From the NCBI RefSeq assembly GCF_963677035.1, contig NZ_OY781472.1, positions 124,001 through 188,000 of the forward strand: DNA of 64,000 bases, read 5' to 3'. This stretch comes from an uncultured Hyphomonas sp. (GTDB lineage: Bacteria > Pseudomonadota > Alphaproteobacteria > Caulobacterales > Hyphomonadaceae). Shown here one piece after another: positions 1-8,636 of this stretch. The notes below the pieces were generated by a model that was not told the DNA's origin, did no database searches, and saw nothing but the letters and a program-made list of their open reading frames with translations. Made by a program: the position numbers and the translations under genes. Numbering within the stretch: the first letter of the stretch is position 1; every line of letters begins with the position of its first letter.

Positions 1-883
1 CCGGCAAGAGGTCGATCACCGGCACGGATGTGTCGATCTGGCGCCCGCCATGGTTCGAGACCCAGACGGCGCTTGCGCCATGGTCCACCGCGCGCATGGC
101 ATCTTCAGCGGTCGCCACGCCCTTGATCGCGAACGGGCCGCCCCATTCATTGGCCATCCATTCGGCGTCTTTCCAGGTCATGGTGCGGTCGAACAGCTCG
201 TTGATGACATTCATCACACCGCGCCCGCCCGTATCGAGCCCCTCGAAATTGACCGGACCGATCTTTGGCGAGGTGAACATGTCCAGGAGGTAGCCGGGCT
301 TTGCCAGCGCCTGCGAAATCGTCTTGCTGTTCAGCTTTGGCGGCACGGTGAAGCGATTGCGCGGGTCACGCTCACGCGCGCCGGCCACAATCGTGTCGAC
401 GGTCAGTACACAACCGGTAAATCCCGCTGCCTTCGCCCGCGCCATCAGCTCCTTCACGATGCCCCGGTCCTTCCAGACATAGATCTGGATGATCTTCGGC
501 ACATCCGGCGCAGCGGCCGAGATGTCGGCCAGCGTCTGGCTGGCCAGCGTGGACGCAGAATAGGTCAGGCCGGCCTTCTGCGCCGCACGGGCCACGGCCA
601 GTTCGCCTTCCTTCGGATGGAAGAGGCGCGACGCCGCCGTCGGCGCAATGAAGAACGGCAAGGGCGATGGCTGGCCGAACACGGTCGCTGCCGTGTCGAT
701 CTTCGAAATATCGACCAGCGAATTCCACTGCAGTTCGTAATCCGTATACCGATCCACCTGCCGCCGCAGGGTGATCTCGTCTTCCGCGCCGCCGTCGATA
801 TAGTCGAAAACCATGCGCGGCAGGCGCCGCTGCGCCATTTTACGCAGATCATCAATATTGATTGCGGTTGTCACGCTGGCCAC
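1..883 (-). CDS. FMN-dependent alpha-hydroxy acid dehydrogenase (LldD family), partial
   Basis: The minus-strand frame is open from a GTG near 883 to the left edge, so the C-terminal part (roughly 90 residues for this family) is missing. About 294 residues are visible. Family landmarks are the N-terminal YIDGGAEDE segment, the APTA and SASTLASQ FMN-binding strands, QIYVWKDR, LTVDT, the FMN-contacting lysine in IKGVAT and the catalytic-histidine motif SNHGGRQID. Such enzymes oxidise L-lactate, glycolate, mandelate or related 2-hydroxy acids to 2-oxo acids; the substrate cannot be told from sequence alone. The start is GTG at 883 or GTG at 874; a GGGGA stretch lies upstream of 883, so I chose that one. 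Confidence 0.85.
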   Translation of the reverse strand, partial: MASVTTAINIDDLRKMAQRRLPRMVFDYIDGGAEDEITLRRQVDRYTDYELQWNSLVDISKIDTAATVFGQPSPLPFFIAPTAASRLFHPKEGELAVARAAQKAGLTYSASTLASQTLADISAAAPDVPKIIQIYVWKDRGIVKELMARAKAAGFTGCVLTVDTIVAGARERDPRNRFTVPPKLNSKTISQALAKPGYLLDMFTSPKIGPVNFEGLDTGGRGVMNVINELFDRTMTWKDAEWMANEWGGPFAIKGVATAEDAMRAVDHGASAVWVSNHGGRQIDTSVPVIDLLP

Positions 884-979
884 GGCGGGGGTCCCCTTTG
901 CCTCATCTATTGTTTTCGTTTTACGGCTTGCCCGATCAAGGATAGGCTTGCCGGTAACAGGTAAGCTAAGGGGGGCGCT

Positions 980-2038
980 ATGCGCAAGCTTCTGCCAATC
1001 GTAATATCCACACTTGCTCTCGGTCTCGCCGCGTGTGCGCCATCCGGAGGGCCTGCTGAGACTCCGGAAGAGCCGGCTGCCACGACGGAGCCGGCCGCCG
1101 ATACCCCGGCCGCAGCCCCCGACGAAGCGGGTGTCAGGATGATCCCGATCTCGACGCCGAAAGGCGACTTCAAGGTCTGGACAAGGCAGGTGGGTGACAA
1201 TCCGCGTATCAAGGTGCTGCTGCTGCATGGCGGTCCCGGTGCCACCTATGAAGCCTTCAAGCCTTTCGAGGACTATTTCACACCGGCCGGGATCGAGTTC
1301 TTCTATTACGACCAGCTGGATTCCTGGCTGTCCGACCAGCCGAACGACCCGGACCTGTGGACCATCGAAGCCGCCGTCAGTGAGGTCGACCAGGTCCGCG
1401 AAGCCCTCGGCCTCGACGCAGACAATTTCTATCTCTACGGCCAGTCATGGGGCGGCATCCTCGGCATGGAATATGCGCTCGCCCATCAGGACCATCTCAA
1501 GGGCCTGATCATTTCGAACATGATGGCCAGTATCCCGGCCTATAACGACTATTCGAAAAATGTGCTGCAGCCGCAGATGGATCAGGACGTCCTGAAGGAG
1601 ATCCTGGCCTATGAGGCGGCCGGAGACTTCCATAATCCGCGCTACATGGAATTGCTGATGAACTCCTATTACACCGAGCACATCCTGCGGCGCCCGGTGG
1701 AGGAGTGGCCCGCCGATTTGCTTGGCTCGTTTGAACACATGAACGGCGACAAATATCTGGCCATGCAGGGGCCCAGCGAAATGGGCGCCGGCGGCTCGCT
1801 CGTCGATTGGGACAGGCTGGCGGACCTGCACGAGATCACCGTGCCGACACTCATCACCGGCGGACAGGAAGACACGATGGACCCTGCCTTCATGGCGATG
1901 ATGGCGGAAGAAATTCCGAACGCGGAGCTAAATATCTGCCCGGATGCAGGCCACCTCACCCAGTATGACAATCCGGAATGCTATTTCACCGGGATGATCG
2001 ACTTCATCGAGTCCGTGGACGAGGGAGAGGCCGAATGA
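980..2038 (+). CDS. Proline iminopeptidase-like alpha/beta hydrolase, lipoprotein
   Basis: 352 residues. A lipoprotein signal ends in LAAC (Cys19), followed by an Ala/Glu/Pro-rich linker to about residue 50, so the enzyme is probably tethered outside the cytoplasm. The hydrolase domain shows the oxyanion motif HGGPG (83-87), the nucleophile elbow GQSWGG with Ser156, the acid Asp298 in GGQED and His325 in AGH. HGGPG plus GxSWGG is the signature of prolyl aminopeptidases (peptidase S33), which release N-terminal proline from peptides; related enzymes hydrolyse amino-acid amides. Its stop codon overlaps the start of the next small lipoprotein gene by ATGA, suggesting translational coupling. Confidence 0.85.
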   Translation: MRKLLPIVISTLALGLAACAPSGGPAETPEEPAATTEPAADTPAAAPDEAGVRMIPISTPKGDFKVWTRQVGDNPRIKVLLLHGGPGATYEAFKPFEDYFTPAGIEFFYYDQLDSWLSDQPNDPDLWTIEAAVSEVDQVREALGLDADNFYLYGQSWGGILGMEYALAHQDHLKGLIISNMMASIPAYNDYSKNVLQPQMDQDVLKEILAYEAAGDFHNPRYMELLMNSYYTEHILRRPVEEWPADLLGSFEHMNGDKYLAMQGPSEMGAGGSLVDWDRLADLHEITVPTLITGGQEDTMDPAFMAMMAEEIPNAELNICPDAGHLTQYDNPECYFTGMIDFIESVDEGEAE

Positions 2039-2352
2039 AACCGCATATGCTGGTCAGGCTCACGCTTCTTGGCGGGCTCCTCGGCGGGCTTGCCGCCTGT
2101 GGCCCGGATGATCCCGGCCCGATGGTCGGCGGGCCATGCAGCTATGACAAATCTGTCGTCGAAGGCACGGTCATAGCGGTCGACGAAGACGGCGCCCAGT
2201 TCATAGGGGAAGAGGGGGAGTTCTGGGTCTCGGATTCGTATCTCGGCAGAATTCCCGCCATTGGCGAGAAGATCAGATTCCAGCTCGAACGCATCACCGA
2301 AGGCACCTGCACACCGGAAATCTATACTGTGATCGATGGCTCCGGCGGCTAG
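2035..2352 (+). CDS. Small lipoprotein of unknown function
   Basis: 105 residues, start ATG overlapping the stop of the preceding peptidase gene (ATGA). An N-terminal hydrophobic stretch ends in the lipobox LAAC, predicting a lipid-anchored periplasmic protein. The mature part has two further Cys residues (in GGPCSYD and EGTCTPE) that could form a disulfide, and a beta-rich composition. I do not recognise the family. The overlap suggests co-expression with the peptidase; no catalytic motif is visible. A longer reading frame starting at 1978 exists but would lie inside the peptidase gene and lacks the signal at its N terminus. Confidence 0.7.
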   Translation: MKPHMLVRLTLLGGLLGGLAACGPDDPGPMVGGPCSYDKSVVEGTVIAVDEDGAQFIGEEGEFWVSDSYLGRIPAIGEKIRFQLERITEGTCTPEIYTVIDGSGG

Positions 2353-2413
2353 TTGCGGCGGGAAAGCAGAATGGCCCCCGCTGAAGGCAGTGTTCCCGAA
2401 AGCCTGACAGACG

Positions 2414-3082
2414 TCAGCCTGACAGGGCCTCCGCGATCTGCCGGTGCGAGGCGAACACGCCATGCGCCCCGGCGTCGGTAAGCCGCCCGGCGAGGCCTGG
2501 ATCGGCATGGCCGCCGCCGGTGAAGCCCCAGGCCGTCATGCCCGCCGCCCGGGCCGCCTTTACGCCGTTTACGCTGTCCTCGATGACGAGGCAGGTATCC
2601 GGGCGCGCGCCGATCCGGTCTGCCGCCAGCAGGAACAGGTCTGGCGCGGGTTTGCCATTTGCGACGAGGTCTGACGAAAAGATATGCGGCGCGAAGGTCT
2701 CGTGCAGGCCGGTCAGTTCCAGCTTGCGGACCAGCTTCTCAGCTTCGGACGATGACGCGACCGCCTGCAGGCCGGAGAAGGCAGCCGCGACGTCCAGCAC
2801 GCCATCAATCGCCTTCAGCTCTGCTTCGAACCGCTTCCAGTGATTGGCGTGCAGCGCTGTGCGGAAATCATCCGGCAGCGTCAGTCCGGCCGCTTGCGCA
2901 TCCGCCGCGATGGCATTGTGGAAGTCCCGGTTGTGCAGGCCGACAAAGCGCTGAACGAAGGTCTCAAACGGATAGTCCAGCCCCCAGCCGGCGAGGATTT
3001 CCCGCTCGCACTGGATGGCGATGACTTCGGAGTCGACCAGCACGCCATCGCAGTCGAAAATCAGGGCGTCGAATTTTGTCAT
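2414..3082 (-). CDS. HAD-superfamily phosphatase (beta-phosphoglucomutase-like subfamily IA)
   Basis: 222 residues. Motif I is FDCDGVLVDSE near residues 9-19 (nucleophile and acid Asp), motif II is the serine in VASSSEAEK, motif III is the lysine in NGKPAPD, and motif IV is IEDSVNGV. The alpha-helical cap between motifs I and II is the type seen in sugar-phosphate phosphatases and beta-phosphoglucomutases such as YieH. The substrate is not predictable from sequence. It starts 3 bp after the mutL stop on the same strand and is probably co-transcribed with mutL; a functional link to mismatch repair is not implied by the family. Confidence 0.85.
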   Translation of the reverse strand: MTKFDALIFDCDGVLVDSEVIAIQCEREILAGWGLDYPFETFVQRFVGLHNRDFHNAIAADAQAAGLTLPDDFRTALHANHWKRFEAELKAIDGVLDVAAAFSGLQAVASSSEAEKLVRKLELTGLHETFAPHIFSSDLVANGKPAPDLFLLAADRIGARPDTCLVIEDSVNGVKAARAAGMTAWGFTGGGHADPGLAGRLTDAGAHGVFASHRQIAEALSG

Positions 3083-3085
3083 GTC

Positions 3086-4966
3086 TTAGCGGCGTCCGAA
3101 CAGTTTTTCGATATCGGCGAGCTTCAGCTCCACATAGGTCGGGCGGCCATGATTGCACTGGCCGGAATGAGGCGTCGCCTCCATCTGGCGCAGCAGCGCA
3201 TTCATTTCCTCACCATTGAGGCGCCGGCCGGAACGGACGGACCCGCGGCAGGCCATGTTGCCCATGACTTCCTCGAACCGCTCTTTCAGGACGAGACCTG
3301 CATCATATTCGGCAAAGTCGTCAGCGAGGTCGCGGATCAGGCCTGCGGCGTCCATCTCCCCGAACAGGGCGGGGGTGGCGCGCACGCAGACAGCGCCCGC
3401 CCCGAAGGCTTCGATCTCCAGCCCCAGCTCGGCCAGTTCATCGGCGCGCTCCACCACGCGGGCGGCTTCGTCTTCTGTCAGCTCCACGACATCGGGGATG
3501 AGCAGCGCCTGGCGCTTCACCCCGCCCGCCGCCATCTGGCGCTTCATGTCTTCATAGACGAGACGCTCATGCGCGGCGTGCTGGTCAACAATGACGATGC
3601 CGTCCTGCGTCTGGGCGATGACATAGGTTTCGTGCAGCTGGGCCCGGGCAACGCCGAGCGGGAAGTCTTCCGTAGCCTGTGTTTCCGGCTCGACGCGGGC
3701 ACTCGGGGCGGCATCGCGCTCATAGGCCTCTGGCGCATAAGGCTCAGCGGACTCGGCCCATCCGCCGGGCGGCGGGGCTGGCTCGAAACTGGACGGCGCC
3801 CGCACGGGCGAAATACTGGTGGGATTGTAGGCAGGCCGCGACGCGAACAGCGCCCCGGTCGGCGCACCTTCCGGGCGCGCCTTTCCCAGCGCATAGCCCG
3901 CCACCGTGGTGGACGCCCTGTGCCCGGCATCCGCCAGAGAATGCCGCAATGCCCCGATCATCAGGCCACGCACATTCCCGGCATCCCGGAAGCGAACTTC
4001 CGTCTTGGCCGGGTGGACGTTGACGTCCACATATTCGGGATCCAGCTCCACAAACAAGGCCGCCAGCGGGTGGCGGTCGCGCGCCAGGAAATCCTGATAG
4101 GCGGCGCGGATCACGCCGTTCAGCATCCGGTCTTTGACGGGGCGCCCGTTGACGAACAGGAACTGCATCTGCGCATTGCCGCGGTTCAGTGTCGGCAGCC
4201 CAGCGAACCCTGTCAGAGTCACGCCTTCGCGGTCTGCCTCGATGGCGACGGCATTGTCGCGGAAGTCCCGCCCCATGATCGCGCCGAGACGGGCGAGGCG
4301 CCCGGCTTCGCCCTCGGCCTCCGCTGCATAGCGCAGCACGTTACGGCCATTGTTCTCCAGGCTGAAGGAAACGTGCGGATTGGCCATGGCAAGACGCTTG
4401 ACCACGTCGGTCACCGCCATGCTTTCAGAGCGTTCGCCCTTCATGAATTTCAGGCGCGCGGGCGTCGCGTAGAACAGATCGCGCACCTCAATGCGCGTGC
4501 CGGTTTCGCCGCGCCCGGTGAAGGCCGCGGGCCGGGGGCCTTCGATGTGGCCCGCTTCGATGAAGATGTCGGCGGCTTCCTCACCGGCGGCGCGCGACGT
4601 GATGGTCATGCGGCTGACTGAGGCGATGGAGGGCAGCGCCTCACCGCGAAAGCCCATCGTGTGGATGTTCAGCAGGTCGACCCGGCCATCATTGCCGGCC
4701 GCGAGTTTCGAGGTCGCGTGCCGGTCCAGCGCGAGCAGCAGATCGTCCGCGCTCATGCCGCAACCATCATCCTCGATCGTCATCCGTTTGAGGCCGCCCG
4801 CCTCGATCGCGATATCGATCCGCGTGGCCCCGGCATCCAGTGCATTCTCGGCGAGTTCCTTCACCGCCGCTGCCGGGCGTTCAACAACCTCGCCCGCCGC
4901 GATCCGGTTCACGACATCGGGCGGCAGTTTGCGGATCTGGGGACGGGAACGGACGGAATCAGCCAT
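3086..4966 (-). CDS. mutL: DNA mismatch repair protein MutL
   Basis: 626 residues from ATG 4966 (a GTG six bases upstream is the alternative). The N-terminal GHKL ATPase has [12 protein letters not shown], the DDGCGM motif and GFRGEAL. The middle is a Pro/Ala-rich linker. The C-terminal dimerisation domain carries the endonuclease motif [12 protein letters not shown] (from about residue 458), with the accessory ACRGSV and CNHGRP segments near the end. MutL couples mismatch recognition by MutS to strand incision; the DQHAxxExxxxE motif indicates the self-nicking type that works without MutH. It is followed by a HAD phosphatase on the same strand. Confidence 0.97.
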   Translation of the reverse strand: MADSVRSRPQIRKLPPDVVNRIAAGEVVERPAAAVKELAENALDAGATRIDIAIEAGGLKRMTIEDDGCGMSADDLLLALDRHATSKLAAGNDGRVDLLNIHTMGFRGEALPSIASVSRMTITSRAAGEEAADIFIEAGHIEGPRPAAFTGRGETGTRIEVRDLFYATPARLKFMKGERSESMAVTDVVKRLAMANPHVSFSLENNGRNVLRYAAEAEGEAGRLARLGAIMGRDFRDNAVAIEADREGVTLTGFAGLPTLNRGNAQMQFLFVNGRPVKDRMLNGVIRAAYQDFLARDRHPLAALFVELDPEYVDVNVHPAKTEVRFRDAGNVRGLMIGALRHSLADAGHRASTTVAGYALGKARPEGAPTGALFASRPAYNPTSISPVRAPSSFEPAPPPGGWAESAEPYAPEAYERDAAPSARVEPETQATEDFPLGVARAQLHETYVIAQTQDGIVIVDQHAAHERLVYEDMKRQMAAGGVKRQALLIPDVVELTEDEAARVVERADELAELGLEIEAFGAGAVCVRATPALFGEMDAAGLIRDLADDFAEYDAGLVLKERFEEVMGNMACRGSVRSGRRLNGEEMNALLRQMEATPHSGQCNHGRPTYVELKLADIEKLFGRR

Positions 4967-5244
4967 GCCCACAGCTTAACCTGCCGGGCGGGTTTTGTCC
5001 TCCGGCGCGCCACAGGATGCCGCCCTGCCCATCCCTGCGGCAATAAGCCAAATACTTATAAAAAACAGCGCAGTGTCGCTTTTCACCTCTTCCGGAACCC
5101 TACCTAATGCGCCGCCTCCTACCCCCATTTGCCTTTGTTTTAAAAGGATTTTTCTTCTGTTTTCGCGCTGCAGCAAAGGTGTTTGCATTGTTGTGCAGGA
5201 AAGACCAGTATGCATCTGAATTCACACTCCGGGGCCTTGATTCT

Positions 5245-5823
5245 ATGCGACTTTCTCTCGTTTCCGCTTCTCTTATCGTTCTTGCCGGGATGACCGCCGC
5301 CTGCGGTGGCTCCGGCGACAGTTCTGCGCCTGCAGCGCCTGCTGCGAAAGCACCGGCCACAACGCCGGCACCGGAAGCAGCCGCTCCGGCAGCGGAGACG
5401 CCAGCCGCAACACCAACGGCAACGCCAACCGCTGCCCCGGCTGATGCCGCCGCAGACGAAGGCTCGCCAGAGTTCGCAAACCTTCCGGCCCCCTATAATG
5501 AAGCAGATTATGCGCGCGGCCGCCGCACGTTCAAACTCTGCCAGTCCTGCCACACAACGGCAGAAGGCGCCGGCCCCCTGGTGGGCCCGAACCTTTACGG
5601 CATTTTCGGCCGCGAGGCTGGCTCGTCCGAAGGCTTTGCCTATTCCCCGGCCCTGAAGGATGCCGACTTCGTCTGGACACCTGAGAAGGTCGACCACTGG
5701 CTGGAAAATCCGCAGACCTTCCTGAAAGGCAACCGGATGACCTTTGCAGGCGTCCGCCGTCCGGACGACCGGACCGCCGTCATCGCCTACCTGATGACCC
5801 AGACGGGCTACACGGGCGAATAA
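5245..5823 (+). CDS. Membrane-anchored class I cytochrome c (lipoprotein)
   Basis: 192 residues from ATG 5245. The signal ends in the lipobox MTAAC (Cys20). Residues 21-75 are a low-complexity Ala/Pro/Thr linker, then a single cytochrome c domain with the haem-binding CQSCH at 99-103 and the likely distal ligand Met165 in NRMTF; GPNLYGIFGR is typical of cytochrome c2/c550 proteins. It should carry electrons at the periplasmic face of the membrane, on a flexible tether. The same frame runs upstream to 5107, but that extension is basic, lacks a signal and puts the real signal peptide inside, so I rejected it. The upstream 270 bp to mutL is AT-richer and probably holds the promoter. Confidence 0.88.
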   Translation: MRLSLVSASLIVLAGMTAACGGSGDSSAPAAPAAKAPATTPAPEAAAPAAETPAATPTATPTAAPADAAADEGSPEFANLPAPYNEADYARGRRTFKLCQSCHTTAEGAGPLVGPNLYGIFGREAGSSEGFAYSPALKDADFVWTPEKVDHWLENPQTFLKGNRMTFAGVRRPDDRTAVIAYLMTQTGYTGE

Positions 5824-5836
5824 GCCCTTTTAGAGA

Positions 5837-6526
5837 TCAGCGGCGCACGGTTACGGCGAGCAGGACAGCCTGCTCGTCGAACTCGCCGCCAATCTCCTGC
5901 CTGTATCCAAGCGACATATCCGCGAGAGGGAAGTGGTAGCCAAGCTGCGTCTCGGTCTTGATGGAGTTCGCTGACTGTCGGCCAAATTCCAGCCAGACCT
6001 GTTCTGTCGTGAAGACTTTGCCGCCAAGGTCGCTGCCATATCCGAATTCGAACCGCTGGCGGTCGCAGCCACCTTCCTGGTGAACCCAGGCGGCGTCTGC
6101 GAAGATGTAATAATTGCGTGCCTTGTAGACGCCGCTGCGCCCCACAGAGGCGCGGGCTTCGCCGCCCAGCCCTTCGCAACCGAACACGCCAGCCAGCGTC
6201 GTGCCTTGCAGGACAGCGGCTTCCGCACCGATGGCCCAGCCCTTACCGTTCGACCAGAGCTGGCGCCGCGCGGACAGGCGGTAGGAATCCGCATCTGCCG
6301 TTCCGCCTTGATATCGGACGGCCTCTGCCTTGCCGGTCACCATCCAGCCGCCGCCCAGACCATATTCGCCATAGACATCGCCCCTCCAGCCGTCTTCACC
6401 GTCCAGCTTTTCAGAGGACAGATTGGCGCGGGCATAGATGTCACCCTGCTTCTGCGCCCATGGGCCGGCCTCGGCCGGACCGGCGACGGCCAAAGCCGCC
6501 AAGCATATACCCCTCAATCCCCGCAT
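5837..6526 (-). CDS. Exported beta-rich protein of unknown function
   Basis: 229 residues from ATG 6526, which begins a clear signal peptide with a cleavage-like AEAGP. The mature part alternates short Gly/aromatic/charged segments (YGEYGLGGGW, LSARRQLW, LGYHFPLADMSLGYRQ), the pattern of outer-membrane beta strands, and ends in TVRR rather than a terminal aromatic. Two Cys residues (VFGCEGLG and GGCDRQ) could pair. I do not recognise a named family. A longer frame to 6643 would overlap the next gene. It is convergent with the cytochrome c gene, 13 bp away, and downstream of a VOC-family gene. Confidence 0.7.
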   Translation of the reverse strand: MRGLRGICLAALAVAGPAEAGPWAQKQGDIYARANLSSEKLDGEDGWRGDVYGEYGLGGGWMVTGKAEAVRYQGGTADADSYRLSARRQLWSNGKGWAIGAEAAVLQGTTLAGVFGCEGLGGEARASVGRSGVYKARNYYIFADAAWVHQEGGCDRQRFEFGYGSDLGGKVFTTEQVWLEFGRQSANSIKTETQLGYHFPLADMSLGYRQEIGGEFDEQAVLLAVTVRR

Positions 6527-6587
6527 AAAATTGATGCTAGCGGGGACTGAGGGGAGCGCCCAGCAGACTCTCCTGAGGGTTGACGCG

Positions 6588-6986
6588 CTACAGGTCCCAG
6601 GAGGCGTTCTGCAGGACGATGCGGTATCCGTCCGGGTCTTCAAAGGTCACGCCCTTGTCGTCCCAGTAAGGATTGAAGGCGGGCACGGGCAGGAAACCGG
6701 CCGCACGCAGGCGGCGGTAGACCGCGTCGAACCGGTTTCGTTGTGGCAGGTAAAAGACGAGCAGATTGTCTTCCGTCGGCGCGCGCCCGGCGATGTGCCC
6801 ATGCGCGACGGTGAACTCCAGATGGTATGGCGCCCCGGGGTGGCCAAGCATGACGCCGTCGAAACTGTCATGTTCCTTAAATTCGTAGAGCACCCTGAAT
6901 CCGAGGCCATCGCGATAGAATGGCAGGAGGGCCTCCAGGTTGTCCGTGGGCCGCGCAATCCGGATTGTGGCCTGTTCGAGGGTCAT
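6588..6986 (-). CDS. VOC (glyoxalase/bleomycin resistance) superfamily protein
   Basis: 132 residues with two beta-alpha-beta-beta-beta modules. The first runs through PFYRDGLGFRVLYEF and the second ends with VTFEDPDGYRIVLQ, the usual closing motif of VOC enzymes carrying a metal-ligand Glu/Asp region. HLEF in the middle supplies a possible metal ligand. Family members include glyoxalases, dioxygenases and antibiotic-binding proteins, so the reaction is open. A GGGAG-like ribosome site lies before the start. It is on the same strand as the exported protein downstream and may share its transcript. Confidence 0.8.
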   Translation of the reverse strand: MTLEQATIRIARPTDNLEALLPFYRDGLGFRVLYEFKEHDSFDGVMLGHPGAPYHLEFTVAHGHIAGRAPTEDNLLVFYLPQRNRFDAVYRRLRAAGFLPVPAFNPYWDDKGVTFEDPDGYRIVLQNASWDL

Positions 6987-7067
6987 GAGGGCATCTCCCT
7001 GTTTGTGTCAGGGGGGCCTTGTCGGACCTCAACCAAGGTTTAGGTCAAGACGGAAAACTGCATTCCC

Positions 7068-7097
7068 AAAAACAAAAACCCCCGCACGAGGCGGGGG
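7068..7097 (-). terminator. Rho-independent terminator of the MarR-family gene
   Basis: Read on the minus strand, CCCCCGC, a five-base loop and GCGGGGG form a perfect 7-bp GC stem, followed by TTTTTGTTTTT. It lies about 30 bp after the stop codon of the MarR-type gene, in the right orientation for it. Confidence 0.85.
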
Positions 7098-7128
7098 CTT
7101 TCTCCCAGGGTATTTACCGAGCCGCGTC

Positions 7129-7623
7129 TCAGAGGCGGAAGCGGATCTGGTCAGACCAGAAGCGCTCAAGGCGCGTGATGGTCTTGTTCAGTTGCGAGAG
7201 GTCGTCCGGGCGCACGCTGGCCGTCGGCTCAAGTGCACTGGCCTGCTTCTCGAAGAGTTTCGCGACACGGGCGCGGACTTTCAGGCCACGCTCTGTCAGG
7301 CGCAGCGTCACGGTACGCTTGTCATCTTCAGAGCGGGTCTGGATCAGATAACCGCCTTCCTGCAGCTTCTTGACGTTGTAGGACAGGCTGGTGCCGGCAA
7401 AAGCGCCACGGGCACGCAGGACCGAAGCCGGTGCCTCACCCTCGCCGATCTCGTAGATCAGCAGCGCCTGGACACCCGTCAGCGAGCGTTCGCCGCCACG
7501 TTCCAGATCGTCTTTGACAACATCGTGAAGACGACGGTGCGCTTGTTCAAGAAGAGAGAGAGACTTCAGGAAAGACTCGCCCAGGCTCAGTTCTGCAGTT
7601 TCCTGCAATTCAGCAATCATCAT
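7129..7623 (-). CDS. MarR-family winged-helix transcriptional regulator
   Basis: 164 residues from ATG 7623 (a GTG at 7635 and an ATG at 7620 are alternatives). The winged-helix core runs through LTGVQALLIYEIGEG, the recognition-helix region GTSLSYNVKKLQEGGYLIQ and the wing RSEDDKRTVTLRLTERG, which is the MarR signature. Flanking helices at both ends fit the MarR dimer interface. It stands alone between a terminator and a long AT-rich upstream region. A 7-bp inverted repeat 24 bp upstream of the start codon is a good candidate for its own operator, so I infer autoregulation. The effector and other targets are unknown. Confidence 0.88.
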   Translation of the reverse strand: MMIAELQETAELSLGESFLKSLSLLEQAHRRLHDVVKDDLERGGERSLTGVQALLIYEIGEGEAPASVLRARGAFAGTSLSYNVKKLQEGGYLIQTRSEDDKRTVTLRLTERGLKVRARVAKLFEKQASALEPTASVRPDDLSQLNKTITRLERFWSDQIRFRL

Positions 7624-7646
7624 TTCAACCACCACTCAACTTTTGT

Positions 7647-7667
7647 TGTAGTTTGAACAGAACTACA
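7647..7667. promoter_or_regulatory. Palindromic operator upstream of the MarR-family gene
   Basis: A perfect inverted repeat TGTAGTT-N7-AACTACA lies 24 bp before the MarR start codon, in the AT-rich stretch that must carry its promoter. Spacing and symmetry fit a MarR dimer site. Binding is inferred, not shown. Confidence 0.6.
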
Positions 7668-7834
7668 CGGGCTATCCTAATAAACTGATAAGCATCTCGG
7701 TATTGAGCAAGTCATTAGTTAATATTCATCCGTTTTGATTAACCGTTACTTTTACGAAACAATTTTACTTCTGATTCACGAATTCGGCCCGCGCAGAGTC
7801 TGCGCAGGCACCTTCCGGCAGTTTGCTGGGACGA

Positions 7835-8560
7835 TCAGATAAAGGTGTCGGCGGACGGATCGTACTTCGGACTGGGACCATGCACATTGGGATCAGGCCG
7901 GGAGTCGATCAGCATAAAGACGAAAATTACCAGCCACCCGATATAGGGCACCCAGGTGACCAGATAGAGCCAGCCGGACAAGTCCTGATCATGAAGCCGC
8001 CGGACCGTCACCGCGATCGACGGGATGATCTGATAGAGGAACCAGAGCGCCAGGAACAGCGGCAAGAAGTCATCGCCGCCAAAGACAATGGCACTCAGGA
8101 AAACGTCCAAAAAGAAGGCTACGACATAGGCCAGCACGTTAAAAAGCGTGTAACCCCAGTATTCCTGTCGCCGGGCCCGCCCGGTGAAGCGGAAATAGTT
8201 CTTGGTGATACTGCGGATGAAATAGGTCCACACACCATCGCCCGGCAATGGTTGCGGCTTGCTGCCATAGGCTGGCGGCGCGGTCGGTGCCTGAGGTAGG
8301 GGACGCGGCTGCGGACTGGCGGTTACTGGCACCGCCGTCACGGAGGGTTCAGGCGCGGGCGCTTCAGCCTGCGGCGCAGGCCCCAGCGCGTAGATATCCC
8401 GCGCCTCATCGCCAAGGCCGATAAAGTCCACTTTCTGGCCGGGCGCGAGCGCGTTGTCGCCGCGGACCTGGCCCTGTGTGTAATTATAGCGAACGCCGTC
8501 ATCCCCGAGGATCAGCCCCGGCCCGCCCGTACCATCTGCTTTCAGGACCTGCCCGCGCAT
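7835..8560 (-). CDS. DUF805 membrane protein with N-terminal OB-like domain
   Basis: 241 residues in three parts. Residues 1-60 form a small beta domain (GLILGDDGVRYNY, LAPGQKVDFIG) resembling a cold-shock/OB-type barrel. A Pro/Ala-rich linker follows to about residue 105. The C-terminal part is a DUF805 membrane domain: YFRFTGRARRQEYWGY, several hydrophobic helices, and the conserved VTVRRLHDQDLSGW. DUF805 proteins are small inner-membrane proteins of unknown role. The domain boundaries are read by eye. The gene stands alone, with an ATG start at 8560. Confidence 0.8.
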   Translation of the reverse strand: MRGQVLKADGTGGPGLILGDDGVRYNYTQGQVRGDNALAPGQKVDFIGLGDEARDIYALGPAPQAEAPAPEPSVTAVPVTASPQPRPLPQAPTAPPAYGSKPQPLPGDGVWTYFIRSITKNYFRFTGRARRQEYWGYTLFNVLAYVVAFFLDVFLSAIVFGGDDFLPLFLALWFLYQIIPSIAVTVRRLHDQDLSGWLYLVTWVPYIGWLVIFVFMLIDSRPDPNVHGPSPKYDPSADTFI

Positions 8561-8636
8561 CTGTTCACCCTCAAATACAGTTTCGCGAAGACTATCGGGA
8601 ATACTTGGCCGGCTTGTCCAGTCTTTTAGATCCGCC

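Noticed and set aside
50..964. A 304-residue plus-strand frame at the left edge
   Set aside because: It is antisense to the alpha-hydroxy acid dehydrogenase, whose FMN and active-site motifs are clear.
2840..4621. A 593-residue plus-strand reading frame
   Set aside because: It lies entirely opposite mutL and has no recognisable protein motifs; long antisense frames are expected in GC-rich DNA.
5107..5244. A longer N terminus for the cytochrome c gene
   Set aside because: It would bury the lipoprotein signal peptide 46 residues inside the protein.
5265..5460. Ala/Pro/Thr repeats in the cytochrome c gene as a possible functional DNA repeat
   Set aside because: This is the coding sequence of a flexible lipoprotein linker, a common feature; the DNA repeat is a by-product.
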